From contig JAZQCK010000038.1 of the NCBI GenBank assembly GCA_045546255.1, positions 8,614 to 72,613 on the forward strand: DNA of 64,000 nucleotides. The letters run 5' to 3'. The stretch's first letter is position 1, and every line of letters starts with the position of its first letter. The stretch is from RGIG5612 sp045546255 (GTDB taxonomy: Bacteria; Bacillota; Clostridia; Lachnospirales; Lachnospiraceae). Below the pieces are notes generated by a model. That model did no database searches, was not told the DNA's origin, and saw nothing but the letters and a program-made list of their open reading frames with translations. The translations under genes and the position numbers were made by a program. Shown piece after piece: positions 15,848 through 24,299 of the stretch.

Positions 15848-16966
15848 TTATGCGAAGGTCTCTGCTACTTTCTGGAGCTGGTCGCGGATGTCAATGTGCT
15901 GTGGGCAAACTTCCTCGCACTGTCCGCACTGGATGCATTCCTGCGCTCTCTTCTTGCCCTGTACGTCAACCTCAAATCCGAGAGCTCTCTTCGCAGCTTC
16001 CATATTTCCATAAATCGTGTACTCGTTCATCGCTGTGAAAGATCCGGAAATACCGATCTCCATCGGGCAGACCTCTGCACAGTAATTGCAGCTCGTGCAC
16101 GGGATCATCGGAATCTTGTTCATCTCAGCTCTTGCTGCCTCGATCGTCTGCCGCTCATCTTCCGTGAGCCCGTCGAAGTCTTTCATAAAGGAAATATTAT
16201 CCTTCATCTGATCAAGGTCGCTCATGCCGGAGAGAACAACGAGAACGCCTTCTAAGTTTGCGGCATAGCGGATGCCCCAGGAAGCAACCGACAGGTCCGG
16301 CTCTTTCTCCAGCAAAACTTTTTTAACGACTTCCGGCGGATTTGCAAGAAGTCCGCCTTTAAGCGGCTCCATGATGACGACCGGTTTTCCGTGTTTGCGC
16401 GCCACTTCATAAACGCCTTTGGACTGGATCGCCGGGTTCTCCCAGTCTGCATAGTTGATCTGCAGCTGAACGAACTCTGCATCCGGATGCGCCGTCAGGA
16501 TCTTGTCCAGCTCTTCCGGTGTGGAATGGAAGGAGAAGCCGTAATGTTTGATCTTTCCTTCCGCCTTCTTTTCTTTTACGAAGTTCCACATATCAAAATC
16601 TTCGAACGCCTGCGTTCTCTGGTTACCCAGATTGTGGAGCAGGTAGTTATCAAAATAGCCTGCGCCGGTACGCTCTAAGGATGTCTCAAACTGAGCAATC
16701 GCTTCTTCTCTGGTTTTGCAGCCTGCCCATGCCGCGTTCTTGGTTGCGAGCTGATAGCTTTCTCTTGGATAGCGGTCAACAAGTGCCTTTTTGATCGCAT
16801 CCTCCGAGCCGGTATAAACAAATGCTGTGTCAAAGTAGGTGAAGCCTGCCTCCATATACAGATCCACCATTTCTTTTACCTGTTCAACATCGATCTCCTC
16901 GCCATTCTTCGGAAGGCGCATCAGACCGAATCCCAGTTTCTTAATTTCTTTCTCAAAAAAACTCAT
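15848..16966 (-). CDS. Aldo/keto reductase with C-terminal 4Fe-4S domain
   Basis: 372 residues. Residues 1-270 are an AKR TIM barrel with the tetrad region F-D-T-A-F-V-Y, A-T-K-N and L-L-H-N-L; residues about 280-372 hold two clusters, C-T-S-C-N-Y-C-A-E-V-C-P and C-I-Q-C-G-Q-C-E-E-V-C-P. Such proteins in anaerobes reduce unknown carbonyls using reduced ferredoxin-type electrons as well as or instead of NADPH. AGGAGG precedes the ATG at 16966. It is a single-gene unit. Confidence 0.88.
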   Translation of the reverse strand: MSFFEKEIKKLGFGLMRLPKNGEEIDVEQVKEMVDLYMEAGFTYFDTAFVYTGSEDAIKKALVDRYPRESYQLATKNAAWAGCKTREEAIAQFETSLERTGAGYFDNYLLHNLGNQRTQAFEDFDMWNFVKEKKAEGKIKHYGFSFHSTPEELDKILTAHPDAEFVQLQINYADWENPAIQSKGVYEVARKHGKPVVIMEPLKGGLLANPPEVVKKVLLEKEPDLSVASWGIRYAANLEGVLVVLSGMSDLDQMKDNISFMKDFDGLTEDERQTIEAARAEMNKIPMIPCTSCNYCAEVCPMEIGISGSFTAMNEYTIYGNMEAAKRALGFEVDVQGKKRAQECIQCGQCEEVCPQHIDIRDQLQKVAETFA

Positions 16967-17052
16967 TTAAAACCTCCTACCTGTGCCCGCGAAGCAGACT
17001 TCAAACTTGCCCGCCCGAAGGCAATATCCAAAACTATGTATTCATGTTTTCT

Positions 17053-17070
17053 ATGGTTGAATCATACCAT
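17053..17070. promoter_or_regulatory. Possible operator upstream of the aldo/keto reductase
   Basis: ATGGT-TGAATCAT-ACCAT dyad. On the minus strand a TTGTCA overlaps its edge and a 19-base spacer would follow, the geometry used by MerR-type activators, but the -10 is poor. Weak evidence. Confidence 0.3.
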
Positions 17071-17196
17071 GACAAGATTGTTTCTGTATATCACTATTTG
17101 TTAATATGATGATTTAAAAGTGAAACGACGCGTACAAGGACCTCGCTCTGGGCGGCGCTTTTACGGTACCGACCATACCCCCACGAGCCGTGCTGA

Positions 17197-17973
17197 TTAG
17201 TTGTCCAGCACGTGGCCGTCACAGCTGATGGTAACAACCTGATACTGTAACACTTTTCCGCTGGCTTTCAGTGCATTCTCTGCAGCTCTTTGAAGTCCGC
17301 CGCAGCAGGGCACTTCCATGCGGACGAGCGTCACACTCTTAATATCGTTTTCAGAAAGGATTGCAGTCAGCTTTTCCGTATAGTCAATATCATCGAGTTT
17401 CGGACAGCCGACCAGCGTGATCTTTCCTTTCATGAAATCCTCATGCATGCCGGCATAGGCATACGCGGTGCAGTCCGCCGCGATCAGGAGTCTTGCGCCG
17501 TCAAAGAACGGAGCTTTTATAGGCAAAAGTTTGATCTGGCATGGCCACTGATTCAACTGAGAAGCCGGTTTATAAGAATGTGCCGCCTCCGGTTCAGCTG
17601 CTCTTTCAAACTGCTTCATCGCAGAACCCGGGCATCCTCCTGAATACGGCACGGTCTGCGCAGCTGCTGCTCTTTCAAACTGTCTCATCGCAGAACCCGG
17701 GCATCCTCCGGCTGGAGCAGCAGCGGCTTGCTGCTTTGCCTGCTTTGCTGCTTCCACTGCAGCCTCATCATATGCCGGTGCTTCCCGCTCTTCAAACGTG
17801 ATGGCGCCGGTCGGGCAGTTCGGGAGGCAGTCGCCAAACCCATCGCAGAAGTTTTCACGCACCAGTTTTGCTTTGCCGTCCACCATATCAATCGCGCCCT
17901 CGTGGCACGCACTTGCACAAAGACCACAGCCGTTGCACTTTTCTTCGTCTATATGAATTATTTTTCTGATCAT
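17197..17973 (-). CDS. 4Fe-4S ferredoxin-domain protein with internal GCPGSA repeats
   Basis: 258 residues. The N-terminal bicluster ferredoxin has C-N-G-C-G-L-C-A-S-A-C and C-D-G-F-G-D-C-L-P-N-C-P. An Ala/Gln-rich linker carries two near-identical copies of G-G-C-P-G-S-A-M-x-Q-F-E-R-A-A, each with one Cys. The C-terminal half (about 150-258) has conserved Cys in D-C-T-A-Y, V-G-C-P-K-L-D and V-P-C-C-G-G. This domain set is common in Clostridia beside Crp/Fnr genes and probably serves electron transfer under redox or nitrosative stress. AAGGAGG lies before the ATG; a Crp/Fnr operator sits at about -41 of its promoter. Confidence 0.82.
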   Translation of the reverse strand: MIRKIIHIDEEKCNGCGLCASACHEGAIDMVDGKAKLVRENFCDGFGDCLPNCPTGAITFEEREAPAYDEAAVEAAKQAKQQAAAAPAGGCPGSAMRQFERAAAAQTVPYSGGCPGSAMKQFERAAEPEAAHSYKPASQLNQWPCQIKLLPIKAPFFDGARLLIAADCTAYAYAGMHEDFMKGKITLVGCPKLDDIDYTEKLTAILSENDIKSVTLVRMEVPCCGGLQRAAENALKASGKVLQYQVVTISCDGHVLDN

Positions 17974-18022
17974 GATGATTTCCTCCTTAATGTCTCTCTT
18001 CTTGTTTTTCTGTCCAGATTAT

Positions 18023-18028
18023 AATATA
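18023..18028 (-). promoter_or_regulatory. -10 element of the ferredoxin-domain gene
   Basis: TATAAT on the minus strand with no good -35; instead the 18-base palindrome at 18044-18061 is centred about 29 bases upstream of it, that is near -41, typical of a class II activator-dependent promoter. Confidence 0.55.
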
Positions 18029-18043
18029 GTGATGCCTGACAAT

Positions 18044-18061
18044 ATGTGGTAATAACCACAT
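18044..18061. promoter_or_regulatory. Crp/Fnr-type operator
   Basis: ATGTGGT-AATA-ACCACAT palindrome in the 130-base gap between the divergent ferredoxin and Crp/Fnr genes. Its size and symmetry fit a Crp/Fnr dimer, and its position fits activation of the ferredoxin gene by the neighbouring regulator. Confidence 0.7.
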
Positions 18062-18102
18062 TTTAGGTTTTTTATCAACTTTTCACCAAAAGGAATCATA
18101 TC

Positions 18103-18768
18103 ATGAAAGAGAACCATTATGAAAACATTGCTCTTCTGAAAGGTTTCACAGGAGAAGAACAAAAGGAAGCCTTCAGCGAAATGAGAGCACGCGAAAGATC
18201 TTATAAAAAGGAGGAATATATTTTGCGTGCAGGTCAGACGACTTCCCGTATGGGTGTAGTCCTGAAAGGCAGTGTCACGATCGAAGTTGATGATGCTCTT
18301 GGAAACCGTACGATCTTAAGCCATATTGCTCCTTTTGGTCTGTTTGCGGAAACCTACGCCTGGCTCGGCGAAGAGGTCATGCTGGTGGATGTTCGTGCCA
18401 ATGAAGACTGCCGCATCCTGTTTCTGGACACGGCAGTCATCAAAAAGGAGTTGGCTCCCAACAAAAAATGGCAATATAAACTGATCAAAAATTATCTGAC
18501 GATTTCCGCACGAAAGAACCTCGCACTTTCCGTCAGAAGCTTTCATACCGCGCCGTACATGATTCGTGGCCGCGTCCTCTCCTACCTGAACAGCATCTCC
18601 CTGCAAAAGAAGCAAACAGAATTCGACATTCCCTTTGACCGTCAGCAGCTTGCTGACTATCTGAATGTCGAGCGCACAGCGCTCTCCAAAGAGTTAGGTA
18701 AAATGAAGCGCGAGCACATCATTGATTTCCGGCGGAACCATTTCAATCTTCTTCAGCCTGACTCCTAA
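18103..18768 (+). CDS. Crp/Fnr family transcriptional regulator
   Basis: 221 residues. A cupin-like effector domain (about 15-125, with G-V-V-L-K-G-S-V-T-I and F-G-L-F-A-E-T) is followed by a dimer helix and a winged HTH (about 165-212; F-D-R-Q-Q-L-A-D-Y-L-N-V-E-R-T-A-L-S-K-E). There is no N-terminal Cys cluster, so it is not a classical Fnr oxygen sensor; haem, redox or another ligand is possible. It is divergent from the ferredoxin gene and a palindrome lies between them. Its stop overlaps that of the converging carboxylesterase gene. Confidence 0.87.
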   Translation: MKENHYENIALLKGFTGEEQKEAFSEMRARERSYKKEEYILRAGQTTSRMGVVLKGSVTIEVDDALGNRTILSHIAPFGLFAETYAWLGEEVMLVDVRANEDCRILFLDTAVIKKELAPNKKWQYKLIKNYLTISARKNLALSVRSFHTAPYMIRGRVLSYLNSISLQKKQTEFDIPFDRQQLADYLNVERTALSKELGKMKREHIIDFRRNHFNLLQPDS

Positions 18769-20312
18769 ACCGGATTCTTCTCAAACAGCGCTTTCTCCAC
18801 GACCGTAATGATCGGGGCAGGCGGATCTGCAATGCACTCCGCTCCGCTATCTTTAAACCACATCGCCTTCGGCGTATCGCTTGTAAGCGGCTCCCAAATT
18901 GGCATCGGCGTATCATCCGCGTCATTGCCGTTCGGATCTCCGGTTTTTACAAAGTTCGCAAGGTAGTTGCACATATGCCGGGCGAGATCAAAGTGGAAGC
19001 CCTTAAACGGCCGCCAGCATTTTGCGAGCGTCTCGAACCAGAACCACAGATCAGACGAATGGAAGGTCTTCGGATCGTCCCAGCCCGGAATCGACGGATC
19101 AAACACAGCGTAATAAACCGGCGAGTCAATGCCGAGCTCCTCGTTTCGCTTTTTCACAGCACGCGCACCAAGCTCGATGCCGGAAAGTTCCGATACTTTC
19201 TTTGCTTTTTCGAGTTCACCTTTTTCGCAGAGTTCTCCGAGCTTAAGCCCATCGTCAGCACAAAGATTAAGGAACTCTTCATAAGCAGAGCCGAACCACG
19301 CCTTCGCATCTTCCTGGAACTGATCCACAGTTTCGGATTTCATGCCGGCCATGAATTCGGTAGAGGTGCGGGTAAAGATGATCGGCATATGCCAATACTT
19401 TCCTTTGAGGAGCTGTTCCTCGTGCGAGCCAACCGAGAACTGTCCGTCGATCACTGTTCCAAAAAATCTCGGATTTTCCACCAGCTTGTCACGAATATAA
19501 AATGCGTCGAGCGCCCTTGCTTCCTCCAGCGTTTTAACGCCTAAAATATCAAAAAATTCTTCTCCGGATTTTTCCGCGTTCTCCAGTGACTTCCCTGCAA
19601 ACATGGACGGATAGATGCTGAACATGATGCCGGAGATCACGGCTGCTTTTTGGAAAAGACCTTCGTTCTGCGGCGAGATCAGCTGGGATAAGACACTGCC
19701 GCCGCCTGCGGACTGCCCGCCGATTGTGATGTTATCCGGATCGCCGCCGAATGCTGCGATGTTGCGTTTCACCCATTTGATGCCTGCCTGCTGATCGAGG
19801 TGACCGAAGTTTGTCGGCGCATCCGGTTGCTCTTTCGTAAGCTGCGGATGAGCAAGAAAGCCGAATATGTTGAGACGGTAGTTGACTGTCACGACAACGA
19901 TGCCGCGCCGCGCAAGGCGTTCGCCGTCAAATTCCATTTCGGCCGGGTTTCCTTCCTGCAGGCCTCCGCCAAAGAACCAGACAAAGACCGGCAGCTTTTC
20001 ATCCGCCGTCTTCGCCGGCGTCCATACATTTAAGTACAGACAGTCCTCATTCATTTCGATCGTCGGATCAACATTCCACTCGCGGGAATAGATATTATTC
20101 AAGTCCAGCCCCGGAATGTGCTGCATGGAGATCGGCTTAAATATATAACACTCTTTCTCCCCCTCCCATGGGATCAAGGGCTGCGGCGCACGCCAGCGGT
20201 TTTCGCCGACCGGCGGCGCTGCAAAGGGGATACCTTTATAACTGATGATGCGCGGATCCGCAGCCGGAGCGCCGACCACGATGCCGCCTTCCACTGTCGC
20301 TTTCTTGATCAT
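18765..20312 (-). CDS. Type-B carboxylesterase
   Basis: 515 residues from the ATG at 20312 with GGAGG seven bases upstream; the frame extends to 20435 without support. The nucleophile elbow G-G-Q-S-A-G-G-G-S is near residue 190, with the oxyanion region F-G-G-G-L-Q and Y-R-L-N-I-F-G-F before it. Family enzymes hydrolyse carboxylic esters of plant, drug or lipid origin. There is no signal peptide, so it is cytoplasmic. It converges on the Crp/Fnr gene. The substrate is not predictable. Confidence 0.85.
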   Translation of the reverse strand: MIKKATVEGGIVVGAPAADPRIISYKGIPFAAPPVGENRWRAPQPLIPWEGEKECYIFKPISMQHIPGLDLNNIYSREWNVDPTIEMNEDCLYLNVWTPAKTADEKLPVFVWFFGGGLQEGNPAEMEFDGERLARRGIVVVTVNYRLNIFGFLAHPQLTKEQPDAPTNFGHLDQQAGIKWVKRNIAAFGGDPDNITIGGQSAGGGSVLSQLISPQNEGLFQKAAVISGIMFSIYPSMFAGKSLENAEKSGEEFFDILGVKTLEEARALDAFYIRDKLVENPRFFGTVIDGQFSVGSHEEQLLKGKYWHMPIIFTRTSTEFMAGMKSETVDQFQEDAKAWFGSAYEEFLNLCADDGLKLGELCEKGELEKAKKVSELSGIELGARAVKKRNEELGIDSPVYYAVFDPSIPGWDDPKTFHSSDLWFWFETLAKCWRPFKGFHFDLARHMCNYLANFVKTGDPNGNDADDTPMPIWEPLTSDTPKAMWFKDSGAECIADPPAPIITVVEKALFEKNPV

Positions 20313-20638
20313 AAGAACCTCCTTAGATGATAGACTCTCTTGCTCTGATTCTGTTCGCGGATCTAATCTGCGGACGTATATAGATAATGCGAAATTACTA
20401 TTGTTTATATAATTATGATACGGCCGCCCATCCAATTAATGAAATGCTTAAAAGCGATGAGGTCATTCATTACGATTAAGATTTACTAAACTTTATTAAA
20501 ATTGTAGAATAGGAGTAGCTGACATGTTTTAATGCCTTGGTCAAAGCAAAGGCAGGAACAAAAGGCAACGCAACTTCCGTGCCGAGACAAGGACAGTCGT
20601 TTAGAGCAATATAGAAATTAGAATAAACATAGAAACCA

Positions 20639-21430
20639 ATGCAGGAACAATTTTCGAGGACAGAATTATTATATGGCGAAGAAGCGATGAAAAAATTTGC
20701 CGTTTCCCGCGTTGCCGTCTTTGGCGTCGGAGGCGTCGGTGGCTATGTCGTGGAGGCCCTTGCAAGAAGCGGAATCGGTGCGCTGGACCTAATTGATAAC
20801 GACACAGTTGCGCTTTCGAACCTGAACCGCCAGATCATCGCAACGCATAAGACCATTGGGAGATATAAAGTTGATGTTGCGGCGGAACGCATCGCGGATA
20901 TTGCGCCAGACTGCGTTGTTCGCACCTACAAAACGTTCTATCTCCCGGAAACGCAGGACCAGTTCGACTTCCGTGAATATGACTATGTCGTGGATGCAAT
21001 TGACACTGTGACAGGAAAACTTGCGATCATTGAAAATGCTAAGAAAGCTGGTGTTCCGGTCATCTCATCGATGGGTGCCGGAAATAAGATGAAGCCTTCG
21101 ATGTTTGAAGTCGCTGACCTATATGAGACCTCGGTCTGCCCTCTCGCCAAAGTCATGCGGCGCGAATGCAAAAAACGCGGAATTGATTCGCTGAAAGTCG
21201 TGTACTCAAAAGAAGAAGCACTGAAGCCGATCGCTGATACAGAGAAAGGCAGTCATGCTTATGAGGACAGCATACAAGGCTCAGGCAGTGACGGCGCACA
21301 GTCAGAAGCAGCACCTTCTGAAACCGGCCGACGCTCTACTCCGGGATCGACTGCATTTGCTCCATCCGTTGCAGGACTGATCATCGCCGGCGAGATCATC
21401 AACGACCTCGCGGCGGAAGTAGAAAAATGA
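20639..21430 (+). CDS. tcdA: tRNA threonylcarbamoyladenosine dehydratase
   Basis: 263 residues, ThiF/MoeB-type. The opening Q-F-S-R-T-E-L-L-Y-G and the nucleotide loop G-V-G-G-V-G-G-Y fit TcdA, as does N-L-N-R-Q-I. The enzyme uses ATP to cyclise t6A to ct6A at tRNA position 37. An unusual Gly/Ser/Ala-rich stretch of about 25 residues is inserted near residue 220. No clear ribosome site precedes the ATG, but the start agrees with the family. larE follows after 31 bases. Confidence 0.88.
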   Translation: MQEQFSRTELLYGEEAMKKFAVSRVAVFGVGGVGGYVVEALARSGIGALDLIDNDTVALSNLNRQIIATHKTIGRYKVDVAAERIADIAPDCVVRTYKTFYLPETQDQFDFREYDYVVDAIDTVTGKLAIIENAKKAGVPVISSMGAGNKMKPSMFEVADLYETSVCPLAKVMRRECKKRGIDSLKVVYSKEEALKPIADTEKGSHAYEDSIQGSGSDGAQSEAAPSETGRRSTPGSTAFAPSVAGLIIAGEIINDLAAEVEK

Positions 21431-21490
21431 AACGAAGCAAACAACCTAACTCCAGGATAAAATGAACGAAGCAAACAACCTAACTCCAGA
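21427..21490 (+). repeat. Tandem duplication at the tcdA-larE junction
   Basis: About 30 bases ending C-GAAGCAAACAACCTAACTC are present twice in a row (first copy from 21427, second from 21462 where larE starts). The first copy supplies the CCAGGATAAA that now acts as the larE ribosome site. Confidence 0.7.
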
Positions 21491-22292
21491 ATTAGAAGAA
21501 AAACTTACGAGACTTAAAGATTACATTCGAAGCCTCGGCTCACTTGCGGTCGGTTTTTCCGGCGGTGTTGATTCCACGCTGCTTTTGACCGTGGCAAAAG
21601 ATGTTCTTGGCGAGCACGCTTTGGCAGTGACCGCGAAGGTCGCTTCCGTTCCGGCGCGTGAGATCAAAGAAGCCACGGAGTTTTGCAAAGCACACGGAAT
21701 ACGTCACATCATTTGTGAGTATGATCCAATGGTGATCGATGAGTTCCGGCATAACGATCCGGAGCGCTGCTACTTCTGCAAGCTTGGCATCTTTTCTGAA
21801 ATCAAACGCATCGCAAAAGAAGCCGGCATCGAATATGTTGCCGAAGGATCCAACATGGATGACCTTGGTGACTACCGCCCGGGAATCCGTGCCGTGGATG
21901 AGCTGAAAGTCGTAAGCCCATTGCGGGAAGCGTGGCTTTATAAATCGGAGATCCGCGCGATCTCAAAAGCGCTGGATCTTCCAACCTGGGACAAGCCGTC
22001 CTATGCCTGCCTTGCATCGCGTTTTGTCTATGGCGAAGAGATCACAGAAGAAAAGCTGCGCATGGTGGAAGAGGCAGAAGAGTTTCTGATCGGCCGTGGC
22101 TTTCTTGAAGAGCGCGTCCGCATTCACGGAGATATGGCGCGAATTGAAGTCCCGCCGAAAGATATTACAAAACTCGCCGCTGATGGCCTTCGCGAGGAAA
22201 TCGATCAACGCTTTAAAGAAATCGGCTTCCGTTTTGTGACACTGGACATGCAGGGCTACCGCACCGGAAGCATGAACGAAACCATCCGTTAG
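21462..22292 (+). CDS. larE: ATP-dependent sacrificial sulfur transferase
   Basis: 276 residues. The PP-loop S-G-G-V-D-S is near residue 33. Cysteines in E-R-C-Y-F-C-K (about 106 and 109) and in S-Y-A-C-L-A-S-R (about 186) make a three-Cys pattern. Known LarE proteins sulfurise the nickel-pincer cofactor precursor; the single-Cys form sacrifices its Cys, whereas three-Cys forms carry a 4Fe-4S cluster and can act repeatedly, so the latter is inferred here. No larA, larB or larC is in the window. The coding start is a duplicated segment. Confidence 0.85.
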   Translation: MNEANNLTPELEEKLTRLKDYIRSLGSLAVGFSGGVDSTLLLTVAKDVLGEHALAVTAKVASVPAREIKEATEFCKAHGIRHIICEYDPMVIDEFRHNDPERCYFCKLGIFSEIKRIAKEAGIEYVAEGSNMDDLGDYRPGIRAVDELKVVSPLREAWLYKSEIRAISKALDLPTWDKPSYACLASRFVYGEEITEEKLRMVEEAEEFLIGRGFLEERVRIHGDMARIEVPPKDITKLAADGLREEIDQRFKEIGFRFVTLDMQGYRTGSMNETIR

Positions 22293-22372
22293 GAAATTCG
22301 GAATAACACTTGAATCACAGCTAGAATCGAATCCGAATAAAAGATAAAACCACATCATTAAAGGAGTCCACT

Positions 22373-22933
22373 ATGATTGAAAATGAAGTATTGAAAAATA
22401 TGAAGACCCGGTTCAGCTGCAGAAAGTTCAAACCGGACCCGGTCGAAAGAGAAAAACTCGAAGCGATTCTTGATGCGGCGAAGTATGCTGCCAACGGCCA
22501 CCACATGGAGGCATGGCACTTCACCATCGTTGAATCCCAAGAAGCAAAAAAGGAGCTCATGGATGCCGTCGCACCGGAGCCGGAAGATTTCAAAAAGCTG
22601 GCGCCGAAAGGCGTGACCTGGCCATTCCCATCCGACTTCTTCGGCGCGCCCGTCGTGATCATGGTCTCCTATGACCCGAAGGCACCGTGGCCGGATGCCG
22701 GCGCATTCTTAGCTGCCGGAAACATCATGAACGCCGCCCATTCTTTAGGCCTTGAAGCCTGCGCGCTGACGGTCCTTTCCAAAGACGTCTTCCGCACAGA
22801 AGAGACCTCCGCTAACAGAGCAAAATTTATCCCGGAAGGCTATGAGCTCTATCTTTCCATGGTGCTCGGCTATCCGGAAGTGATCCCGACCAACAAACCG
22901 CCACGCAAAGAAGGCGTCGAAACCTGGCTGTAA
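22373..22933 (+). CDS. Nitroreductase family protein
   Basis: 186 residues, FMN-dependent nitroreductase fold. The R-F-S-C-R-K-F motif near residue 13 binds the FMN phosphate, and G-L-E-A-C-A-L near 127 continues the core. The family reduces nitro groups, quinones or enones with NAD(P)H, or dehalogenates aromatics in a few cases. AAAGGAG precedes the ATG at 22373. It is the last plus-strand gene before a run of minus-strand genes. Confidence 0.85.
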   Translation: MIENEVLKNMKTRFSCRKFKPDPVEREKLEAILDAAKYAANGHHMEAWHFTIVESQEAKKELMDAVAPEPEDFKKLAPKGVTWPFPSDFFGAPVVIMVSYDPKAPWPDAGAFLAAGNIMNAAHSLGLEACALTVLSKDVFRTEETSANRAKFIPEGYELYLSMVLGYPEVIPTNKPPRKEGVETWL

Positions 22934-22949
22934 AACAGCCGCCCGATCC

Positions 22950-23246
22950 TTACTTCCCGACCTTCTCACCGTTCAGCAGGACTACATTCATAACTTCAAC
23001 CTCAACCTTCTCCCACACCTTATTCACGATGTAGGGCTCGCTTGCCAGATACTCATTCAGCAACTCGCGGTTTTCAAAATCAAAGATCAGGACCGAGCCT
23101 TTCATCTTTCCTTCTTCGTCCAAAAGGCCGCCGGCGCAAAGCACCTTGCCTTTCACTTTGCCCATGTTTTCCAAATGCTGTCCGCGGACTTCCATCCGCT
23201 TTTCCAGCATGCCTGCTCCATCATAACCTGTAACAATAAACTGCAT
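22950..23246 (-). CDS. YciI-like protein
   Basis: 98 residues, ferredoxin-like alpha/beta fold of the YciI family (PF03795). The family His is in R-G-Q-H-L-E-N-M, and the V-L-I-F-D-F core is intact. YciI proteins are small dimers with a putative His/Asp active site; some act as hydrolases or dehydrochlorinases, most are undefined. AGGAGG precedes the ATG. It follows the LysR gene by 24 bases on the same strand. Confidence 0.8.
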   Translation of the reverse strand: MQFIVTGYDGAGMLEKRMEVRGQHLENMGKVKGKVLCAGGLLDEEGKMKGSVLIFDFENRELLNEYLASEPYIVNKVWEKVEVEVMNVVLLNGEKVGK

Positions 23247-23270
23247 AATAACCTCCTATTCTGCTTCGTC

Positions 23271-24194
23271 TTAAATCTTGTGCTCCGCAAAAAACTCTTC
23301 TGCGATTTTAAGGAAGACTGATAGCGCCTGGTTCGTGCTGTCCTTTTTATAACCCATTACCAAACCGCTTTCCGTATTTTTGATCGGAACGGCAACAATC
23401 ATCGGGTTATCAAAGTCCTTGTAAAATCGGTCCGCGATAAACACTTCCCGGTCCGTCATCAGATTAAAAGTCAGCGAAGAGGCACTTTGCGTGAAGTATG
23501 TGATGTTCGGAGAAAAGCCATGCTCCTCACACAGAAGATTGACTGCCTCGCTATAGCTCGGAGTCTTAAGCGGCGAAATCGAAATAAATTCAGACTGCCT
23601 GAGCTCTTCAATTCCAATGCTTTTTCTTCTTGCCAGCGGATGCGACTTCAGCATATAGGCATAATGCGGGCTTTCGCCAATCACCACAGAAGTGTAGTCC
23701 TCACCCAGCATATCAATATCATAAAGCACCGTGAATGCAACGTCTGTGGTTCCGTCAATCAGCGCAGTTCGAATCTCCTCCGCCGGCATCGTCTCAACTG
23801 CGGCTTTGATATCCGGACGCTTCTTGATAAAATGCCCGACGATCGGGAGCAGCACACTGTCCGGCTTATGCGTATCCAGACATGCGATTCGCAGATTTTT
23901 ATTGAGTCCTGTCTGGATGACAGACGCTTCAAAAAGTGTTGTTTCGATATCATTACCAACACGCCTGATATGCTCATAGACATATTTCCCCGCAGGCGTC
24001 GGTTTGATGCGGTTGCCATTTCTTATAAACAGCTGCAGCCCCATCATGTTTTCCATCGCAAGGATCGCCTTGCTGACAGTGGACTGCGTGATATGCAGCT
24101 GCTCTGCCGCTTTTGTAAAACTGTTCAGCTCCACGACATAAGTGAAACATTGGAGCTGTCCGATGCTGATGTTGCGAATATCAATGTTATGCAT
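23271..24194 (-). CDS. LysR family transcriptional regulator
   Basis: 307 residues from the ATG at 24194 (AAAGGAAA upstream); an extension to 24260 is unsupported. Residues about 5-64 are the winged HTH (S-F-T-K-A-A-E-Q-L-H-I-T-Q-S-T-V-S-K-A), the rest a periplasmic-binding-like effector domain. It lies downstream of, and in line with, the UroD-like and MFS genes, separated from them by a terminator hairpin, and may control them. Confidence 0.88.
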   Translation of the reverse strand: MHNIDIRNISIGQLQCFTYVVELNSFTKAAEQLHITQSTVSKAILAMENMMGLQLFIRNGNRIKPTPAGKYVYEHIRRVGNDIETTLFEASVIQTGLNKNLRIACLDTHKPDSVLLPIVGHFIKKRPDIKAAVETMPAEEIRTALIDGTTDVAFTVLYDIDMLGEDYTSVVIGESPHYAYMLKSHPLARRKSIGIEELRQSEFISISPLKTPSYSEAVNLLCEEHGFSPNITYFTQSASSLTFNLMTDREVFIADRFYKDFDNPMIVAVPIKNTESGLVMGYKKDSTNQALSVFLKIAEEFFAEHKI

Positions 24195-24240
24195 AACGAT
24201 TTCCTTTCCTGTCGAACCCGTTGCTACTAAATATATACCA

Positions 24241-24282
24241 AAAAAGTCCCCTCTCAGCAATATCAGCCGAGAGGGGGCTTTG
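24241..24282 (-). terminator. Rho-independent terminator
   Basis: Strong GC stem CCCCTCTC/GAGAGGGG followed on the minus strand by ACTTTTTT; ends the MFS-UroD transcript before the LysR gene. Confidence 0.75.
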
Positions 24283-24299
24283 GAGAGTTTATGCCCTAT

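Noticed and set aside
17581..17710. Mobile or tandem repeat element in the ferredoxin-domain gene.
   Set aside because: The duplicated GCPGSA segment is in frame inside a conserved protein layout and is best seen as an internal protein repeat.
20436..20638. Possible structured leader or riboswitch before tcdA.
   Set aside because: No stable conserved fold could be seen; the region is simply A/T-rich.
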